From Obelidium mucronatum (taxonomy: Eukaryota > Chytridiomycota > Chytridiomycetes > Chytridiales > Chytriomycetaceae): 13,909 nucleotides of DNA. Under the pieces are notes generated by a model. That model made no database searches, was not told the DNA's origin, and worked only from the letters and a program-made list of their open reading frames with translations. Shown in pieces: positions 8,595 to 13,909 of this stretch. A program made the position numbers and the translations under genes. Numbering within the stretch: position 1 is the stretch's first letter; every line of letters starts with the position of its first letter. The stretch lies in NCBI GenBank assembly GCA_025765595.1, contig JAIVFH010000578.1, positions 1 through 13,909 of the forward strand, in the 5' to 3' direction.

Positions 8595-8693
8595 GTTGCA
8601 GAAAATAGTTGCCACTGATGTGGGTCATAAAAATTCATCTAAGAATTGTGGATTGCCGTCACCGCCGCCACTGCCAATGCGTGTCAATGGGTC

Positions 8694-9100
8694 TCAAAGA
8701 AGGTACCACGGCACTCCTTGAGGTGTGGGCATGGTTGTCAGCCATTCGATTAGTCGAGAGTTTCCAGCATTGAGTGACCAAAGGCCCGTATGGGATCCTA
8801 TACGGACCTCAAATTCACTTCCGCTTGTTCCGGGGTGCTTCAAGGTAAAGTCTGTTTCATCAACGATTTCATACTCGCTGTATAGCTGCATTAAAATTCA
8901 GCTTCGCTTCCAGTTGTCAGTAACAGCGGCACAAGCAAGCGCAGTTACCTTTAGTCCTCTATTCTTCTCTCGAAACTGCACATGTTGAATCATCTCAGGT
9001 GTGTTGAGCTGTTTGCTGTCAATCTGTTCTCAGATTAAAATTGCTACATGCTTCAAAGGAATACCAACTCAGAGGTATCCTCTACCAATTGTAAATGGCC
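8694..9100 (-). CDS. N-terminally truncated gene remnant, unidentified
   Basis: Three minus-strand blocks keep one open frame across two splice-like gaps: 9100–9065, 9023–8949 and 8885–8694 (TGA at 8696–8694). The intron at 8886–8948 is well formed (GTAACT donor, ACTGAC branch-like site, AATGCAG acceptor). The one at 9024–9064 is short at 41 bases. The coded segments include TPEMIQHVQFREKNRGLK, YEIVDETDFTLKHPGTSGSE and SRLIEWLTTMPTPQGVPWYL, which have normal protein composition. The frame meets a stop at 9103–9101, and no signal for a start is seen beyond the ATG inside the middle block. I do not recognise the family. It converges on the Crinkler-type gene, with 104 bases between the two stops. 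It may be a relic of a larger gene broken by the rearrangements just to its right. Confidence 0.35.
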
Positions 9101-9161
9101 TTATTCAGCCAGGAATCTACGCATCTCTGAAGCGGTGCTTTTATCTTTAGATTATGCAGTC

Positions 9162-9470
9162 TGCCATTTCAGTTCCAGATGGAGTGGTAGCGTTCTGAGC
9201 ACCAGCGGCGGCACCAATATTCCACCGAATTAAAAAGAGCTCATCCCGGATAAGGTAGTCATGGGGATATGATAAGAGCAAGGATCGCGGTAAAGTCCCA
9301 TGGTACAGAAAGTGAAAGTACGCCAGCCATGCTTTGGCCAAGTCTCGATAGTTTGGAGCCAATAATGTTCGAAAATTGTCTAGCGTCAATTTGGTACTGC
9401 CTGCACACCAGAAGCATTCAACGATATGAAGAATTGTACGCCTAGCGAATTGCTCGAAAAAACTATCCAT
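9162..9470 (-). pseudogene. Fragment of a second ZFC3H1/Red1-like gene copy
   Basis: Positions 9162–9350 align without any gap to 12213–12401 inside the full gene on the same strand, at roughly 85–88% identity by eye. The translation reads KAWLAYFHFLYHGTLPRSLL, LIRDELFLIRW and QNATTPSGTEMA, against KAWLAYFHFLYHGSLPRSLF, LIRDELFLIRW and QNATTPSGTEMA in the parent. Beyond 9350 similarity falls to a weak protein-level match (RTLLAPNYRDL against RNTWAAAVLTYRDL). The frame meets a stop soon after the TEMA motif, whereas the parent continues for over 100 residues. It is therefore a broken internal fragment, not a working gene. Its right end overlaps the decayed Crinkler copy that starts at 9452 on the opposite strand. 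Confidence 0.75.
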
Positions 9471-9995
9471 GCATTGATTCTTTGGCTCCTTCAGTCGGTT
9501 TCTGTTGTATTTTATTTTAAGACAATAATTTAGTAATAAATGAATGATACATAAATCTCAACATTGATACTGGTTCGAGTGGGAACTTGGCGGCTACTTG
9601 AAACGGGTGAAGACGGAATTCCTAGAGTGAAGTGAGATATCAGTATGCGTGCATTAGTACGAAATAAAGCTTATCAAGATAACAACCCATTTCGGCTCCC
9701 GGTGAGTGCCTCCAAATACCACAAAATTCCCTTTAGGAAAATGGTATAAATAGGAAAAAAATCACATTAGAAAATAACAACAAGAAAAAGGACAATCTCA
9801 CGCACTTAACCTGAAAGTAAAGGCGTATTTTACAACAGTTTCTTTCAAATGACAGTTTCACGAAGTCATGGGTTGAGCTGAAGAAAATTGTTCAGGATAG
9901 TGGAATGTTGACATTGTATTCTGTCGTTCCACACACTCGCTTCGACAGTTACCGTAAGGATTGATAGAGCTTAATCGATGTGCAGTCAATAAAGT
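9452..9995 (+). pseudogene. Decayed copy of the Crinkler 3' end, split by an insertion
   Basis: Positions 9452–9503 match 8317–8368 of the Crinkler-type gene, starting with 20 identical bases. After an interrupting block, the match resumes at 9843 and runs to about 9995, matching 8368 to about 8596 including the stop region and AATAAA. Relative to the parent, the right part has a 9-base deletion near 9869, a deletion of about 38 bases near 9955 and further losses before the stop. The frame is destroyed, so it cannot encode the domain. Only the region for the nuclease-like C-terminus is represented. Header and NTPase exons are absent from the window on this copy's 5' side, where the sequence joins the opposite-strand ZFC3H1-like fragment. 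Confidence 0.8.
9502..9838. mobile_element. Candidate non-autonomous (MITE-like) insertion of 337 bases
   Basis: The block interrupts the decayed Crinkler copy. Its ends are an 8-base inverted repeat, CTGTTGTA at 9502–9509 and TACAACAG at 9831–9838, flanked by TTT on both sides (9499–9501 and 9839–9841). The same junction can be written as a 6-base direct repeat GTTTCT. Removing the block plus one flank copy rejoins the two halves with exactly the same length as the parent gene (21 of 21 positions aligned across the join, no gap). The interior is AT-rich and shows no open frame of note. The inverted repeat is short, and I cannot name a superfamily. Confidence 0.5.
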
Positions 9996-10658
9996 ATTGA
10001 CGCTTTCAAGACTCTCCTTTGTAAAACTTTATATGTCAACCACACAACAAACAACCAACCCATCCTACTCTCTTCTTCTTTACATGATAAGGATAAAATA
10101 AATGCGCTCAACGATATTGATAATATGGAGAAGGAAATAGATCGGTTGGCTTGTGTTTCTGATGAAACAAAACCACACCCAAATCTACATTTTTGGTGAT
10201 ACAAACCCAACAACAAAGTAAAAGAAAGATGATACAATTATAGATCAAGGTGTCGAAACCAGAATATATACCTAAAGTTTTTAAGGGAGAGCTAAAAAAA
10301 TGGGTTATTTTATAATTGAGGATAGAAGAAAACGACTTTCACACTTACTGACAAAGAGAAAATTAAAAACATGCTGCGATGGAGTAAGCAATCGCATAAA
10401 GGGGAATGCGTGCTCGGGAATCACGATTAACAATTAGGAGCCCCAGATCCTACAACTTTAAATCAAGGACTTACAGCAGCAGCCAAAAGCTTAATTCGTC
10501 AGTTTTCCATTATTCAATTTTTCTGGGATTGATTGCACCTAAGGAAAGTTCTGTTCATATTCAAGAGAGGAGGGCAAGTAAAGCCTTGTCCTATTTTGCT
10601 CCTTCTATTGACCAAAACTGGGGCCTTTCACGGAGCAAAGCAGAACAAACAAAAAAAG
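9996..10658. other. Intergenic stretch with no recognisable gene
   Basis: AT-rich sequence lies between the decayed Crinkler copy and the stop codon of the ZFC3H1-like gene. Open frames on both strands (for example minus 9986–10237) are short and show no family motif, repeat pattern or splice continuity. I find no tRNA, and no copy of the sequences flanking the other duplicated pieces. Confidence 0.5.
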
Positions 10659-13600
10659 TTAACAAACATGTCTAAAGAATGCAGCTTCAGTTTCTGGCAA
10701 TGTTTCTTCAGCCAAACGACATATTCGCTTGACAGATTCAGCACTTCCAAATTGCCCACCCAAATCTTCAATTTGATATATTCTATTTGGACAGAAAACA
10801 GTAGAAATGCGGTCAACTTAAAGATGTTAATAAAATCATGAGAACTTACAATTTCCAGATATGTGGAGACTTTGGATTGCACTTCAAACAATCGATCAAA
10901 ACTGACTTTCCAGATTCAACCATATCCAATTCGAAATATAACCGAGAGAATCTGCCAACGCCAAAGCAAAAGTCAATAAAAAAAAGTGACAGAGAAAGAA
11001 ACGTATACACACGAAGGACACGCATGGAGCAATTCGGATCGACTCTTCATCAACAATTCAACTACTTCCAAAGCCTTTTCGCGAGAAAAGCCAGACAAGA
11101 GAAACTTTAAAATGTTAGTCGATAAACCAAACTCCTATCGAAAAAAAAACATAAGCTACGTTCAAACAGAGCAAATCCAAGCCAAATTCAACTACCTTCA
11201 CGCCCACAAGTTTGGCAAAATCAGGAATTTCCAATGCACGCGACGACTCCAAAGGACTCTTTTCGAATCCCCCACAGAGATCATTTATCGCGCGCCATAG
11301 TACAGCAAGAGTACTTTTTTCACCAAATCCAGCCACCTTGCCTTCGAAAGAAAGGTATTCACGCCACAGGAGATACCTGCCTTCTTTTCCTTTCACACTT
11401 TCCAGCGCCTTTTCAAACAAGACGCGGAAGTTTGGTTGCGAGCTGTTGCTATCAGGATCCGAAAACTCTATGCTTGACAACAGCAGGAAACTCAGCCAGA
11501 GATGAGCATTCCTTTTTAACCGTTGTTGCCGGCATGACTCAAGCAAGTCTGGCAATCGAATATCAGTGCTCAAAGATAAAGCTTTCTCATACAGAGTTAT
11601 AGTATCGTCAATCGCGTCGGTGATATCCCCAACTGTGGTTATGGAAATCTAAGGGGTGAAAATACAGGTCACGACAAACTCAAGCTCACGCGACAAGGAC
11701 ACATACCGGCGGTAAACTTTCATAGCAACATCGAATTGAATTCACCAAGAGTTCCACTGCTTTCTTTGCATGAACTGATGCAGATACTGTCCCTTCTTTC
11801 GCATCAGCCACCAACAGCTCTTTGACACACGAATTCACAATTTGAAACCGGCCAGGTTTCAGGATATCCGAATCATTCAGCTGTTTAAAAGAAAGGTATT
11901 GAAAATGCGAATTCAAAAGAGGACAGACTTTACCTCATTCACACTCCTCAATCCTACAGCACCCACACAGTCCATTCCTAAAACACCTACAACACCCTCC
12001 CATACTCTCGAAACCACACGATTCGTAACCAAAGAGTTTCCACTCGTTGTTACGGAAAAAGAAGCAAAAAAGTTCTTTACAATCGCCAAGAACGAAGTCT
12101 CAAACTCTCTTCTCTTGGCCGTCACAACAACATCTTCTTGATGATGCTGCTGTTTCTTCGGACATGCTACTTTCCATGCTTGTACGCAATTTTGGAAAAT
12201 CTGTTTGAACCATGCCATTTCAGTTCCAGATGGAGTGGTGGCGTTCTGAACACCAACGGCGACACCAGCATCCCACCGAATCAAAAAAAGCTCATCCCGG
12301 ATAAGGAAGTCATGGGGATATGATAAGAACAAGGACCGCGGTAAAGACCCGTGGTACAGAAAGTGGAAGTACGCCAGCCATGCTTTGGACAAGTCACGGT
12401 ATGTCAACACGGCTGCTGCCCAAGTATTTCGCAAGGGTGGAATAAATGCACCATTCATGCGTGTTGAGCTTGTTCCAGGTGCGCTTGAAAATCGCTCCAA
12501 CTCTCCTACGTCCTTACAACGCAGAAAGATGGCCATAAAGAACCGAGCCGTCTCCGAGTTATCCGAATGATGAATATACAGCTTCATAAGTTGAATAGTA
12601 ATGGAAAGGACCATGCTCGACTTCACAACGGGGTCTGGGGTATTTGACATCAATTTGAGTGAAAACATAATAACTCGTCGCCCAGAACCTAGACTCACCC
12701 CTGATATGACCTTCGTCTCCTGTAAACGTTATTAGCATCCTCCGTCCCACTTTCTCTTTCCGCTCGAACTCGATTTCCCACACGAAATACCTCCACCACA
12801 AAACCAAACTCCCAGGCAAAAACCCAATCCCTTGCTCAAACATATCGCGGACATCCTCTTCGCCAGCCCTCTTCATATAAAGTTCCAAATAACATATCCA
12901 CAAATCTTCAGACTCTCTATTGGCCTGCAATGCTTCGCCAAGGACGTTGATGGCCTCAGAAATCCCCTTGTGTGTTTTAAGAAGCTCTTTGGTCGAGAGA
13001 GGGCCAGAGGGAAGGAGAGACGCTGCATACTCAATACGCAAGTGAATGTTTGTTGGGTCTCGGGCAATCATGCTTTCATAATCTTGTGCCTCTAACGGGA
13101 TATCGTAATATCTCTCCACCTTTGGCTTATCTCCATCAACTGCACTTTGAAGACCTTGCAAAAAGATGGCCTGGGATGGTGGGATTAAGGAAGGGGGGTA
13201 TTCTTCTTTTGTTGAAGCAACTCCGCTCCGACCAACGCCAACGTTTCTGAAAACTCGGCGGTCAATGCATTTTTCTGTAGATGACGTGGGACGGTTGGCT
13301 GCCATGAGAGTATCGTTATTTTTGAAGACCATAGCGGTGCCTGCCTGCGCCTTGATAAGTCCAACCAATTCATCATAGCTCGCCCCCAATGCTCGTTTTC
13401 TTTGAATCAGTATCCGCAGCTGTTCAACATCAGTGGTGCTGCTTGATTCTAGACGTGCAAGTAAATCGAGTAGCACTTCATTCTCTGTTTTGTGGTGGGT
13501 TGTTTAATATTGAAAAACACATTAAACACAAAACCCATACCTGTTAATGAATATTTTGAAGTGTTGGGCCGAACACTGGGGATCCTTACAAACACCTCCT

Positions 13601-13909
13601 TCACCCATAGTTTCATACTTACACATTAGTTTGAACGGGTCAATCCTGTTGCCTGCTCCCAATTTTTTGGCCCCGACTACTTCGGGCTCTCCAAAGTAGC
13701 GATAAGATCGAAGCTGCACTAAGGGGATTCAAACGGAGTGTAAACCAGACGTTTGTTGTTGTCCTGTTCCAACAGGCTGAAAGACATAAATGTGTAAGGT
13801 GCAGACAGTAGCAATGCTCTTGAATTACTAACCTGTGCACCAGTCTTGAACTGACCACTCGTCGGGACACTACTCGCGCGCATTTCAACAACTGGTAAAT
13901 TTGAACTTC
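10659..13909 (-). CDS. ZFC3H1/Red1-like zinc-finger and HAT-repeat protein, C-terminal part
   Basis: The 5' end lies beyond the right edge. Exons in order: 13909–13833, 13776–13541, 13438–12699, 12634–11934, 11880–11707, 11648–11196, 11134–11013, 10951–10850 and 10782–10659. All junctions from 12698 leftward keep phase. LRSYRYFG followed by CKYETMGEGGVCKDPQCSAQHF (C-x10-C-x4-C-x3-H) is the zf-C3H1 finger of the ZFC3H1/Red1 family. Half-TPR (HAT) repeats follow: DLWICYLELYMKR, LVLWWRYFVWEIE, YLLWREYLSFEGK, FSRLYFELDMVESGK and SPHIWKLIYQIEDLGG, ending EAAFFRHVC. Known members are nuclear scaffolds that deliver polyadenylated or meiotic RNAs to the exosome with Mtr4-type helicases. Oddities: the frame upstream of LRSYR breaks near 13720–13726, and the acceptor at 13439 was chosen to keep phase with the finger exon. 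An internal segment is duplicated at 9162–9350. Confidence 0.8.

Noticed and set aside
8725..8988. Plus-strand open frame opposite the minus-strand remnant
   Set aside because: Composition is poor, and a well-formed intron with in-phase exons exists on the minus strand instead.
9001..9149. Plus-strand open frame reading YPLPIVNGLIQPGIYASLKR
   Set aside because: It looks protein-like, but it has no start, no credible splice partner, and overlaps the minus-strand blocks. I could not assign it and leave it out of the feature list.
9162..9995. Origin of the gene fragments by reverse transcription of mRNA
   Set aside because: The duplicated parts lie within single exons of the parents, so intron loss cannot be tested; no poly(A) tail is seen, and the order and strands fit DNA-level duplication better.
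13729..13731. In-frame TGA before LRSYR as a recoded codon
   Set aside because: Selenocysteine or readthrough is very unlikely in this family; a missing base beside a C run explains the break and restores a family-like segment.

Overview
The window is eukaryotic and most likely from a zoosporic (chytrid-like) fungus. The evidence is short GT–AG introns (about 43–131 bases, mostly 53–73, several with a CTAAC-like branch site), compact intergenic spacing, a Crinkler/RHS-type NTPase–nuclease gene, an F-box protein with plant-type 24-residue leucine-rich repeats, secreted Ser/Thr-rich proteins, and a type II tRNA-Ser. This combination is known from Chytridiomycota, but the assignment is an inference.

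Layout. Positions 1–146 (+) hold the C-terminal end of a gene entering from the left. Positions 392–1575 (+) hold a multi-exon paralogue of it, with a Crinkler-header-like N-terminus. A tRNA-Ser(GCU) lies on the minus strand at 1822–1903. A secreted, Thr/Pro-rich repeat protein (minus, 2386–3364) has a TATA box. A GNAT acetyltransferase (minus, 3715–4371) is divergent from a secreted, probably GPI-anchored protein (+, 4540–5605), with a perfect TGACGTCA site between them. An F-box/LRR gene follows (+, 5679–6470). The centrepiece is a three-exon Crinkler-type gene (+, 6768–8589) with header, P-loop NTPase and a predicted nuclease-like C-terminus. The right quarter is the C-terminal part of a ten-exon ZFC3H1/Red1-like zinc-finger and HAT-repeat protein (minus, 10659 to the right edge).

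Between the last two genes (about 8.7–10.0 kb) lie remnants: an N-terminally truncated gene on the minus strand, an ungapped 189-base copy of part of the ZFC3H1-like gene, and a decayed copy of the Crinkler 3' end that is split by a 337-base insertion. The order Crinkler(+), ZFC3H1(−), Crinkler(+), ZFC3H1(−) fits a tandem duplication of a convergent gene pair, followed by decay of the inner copies.

Three genes each need one missing base to restore their expected reading frame (near 903–907, before 4641 and near 13720–13726). Two of these places are homopolymers. This could be assembly error or real inactivation, and affects how the gene models should be trusted. The genes do not form one pathway. 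The common theme is lineage-specific secreted/effector-like and regulatory proteins beside a few conserved housekeeping genes.
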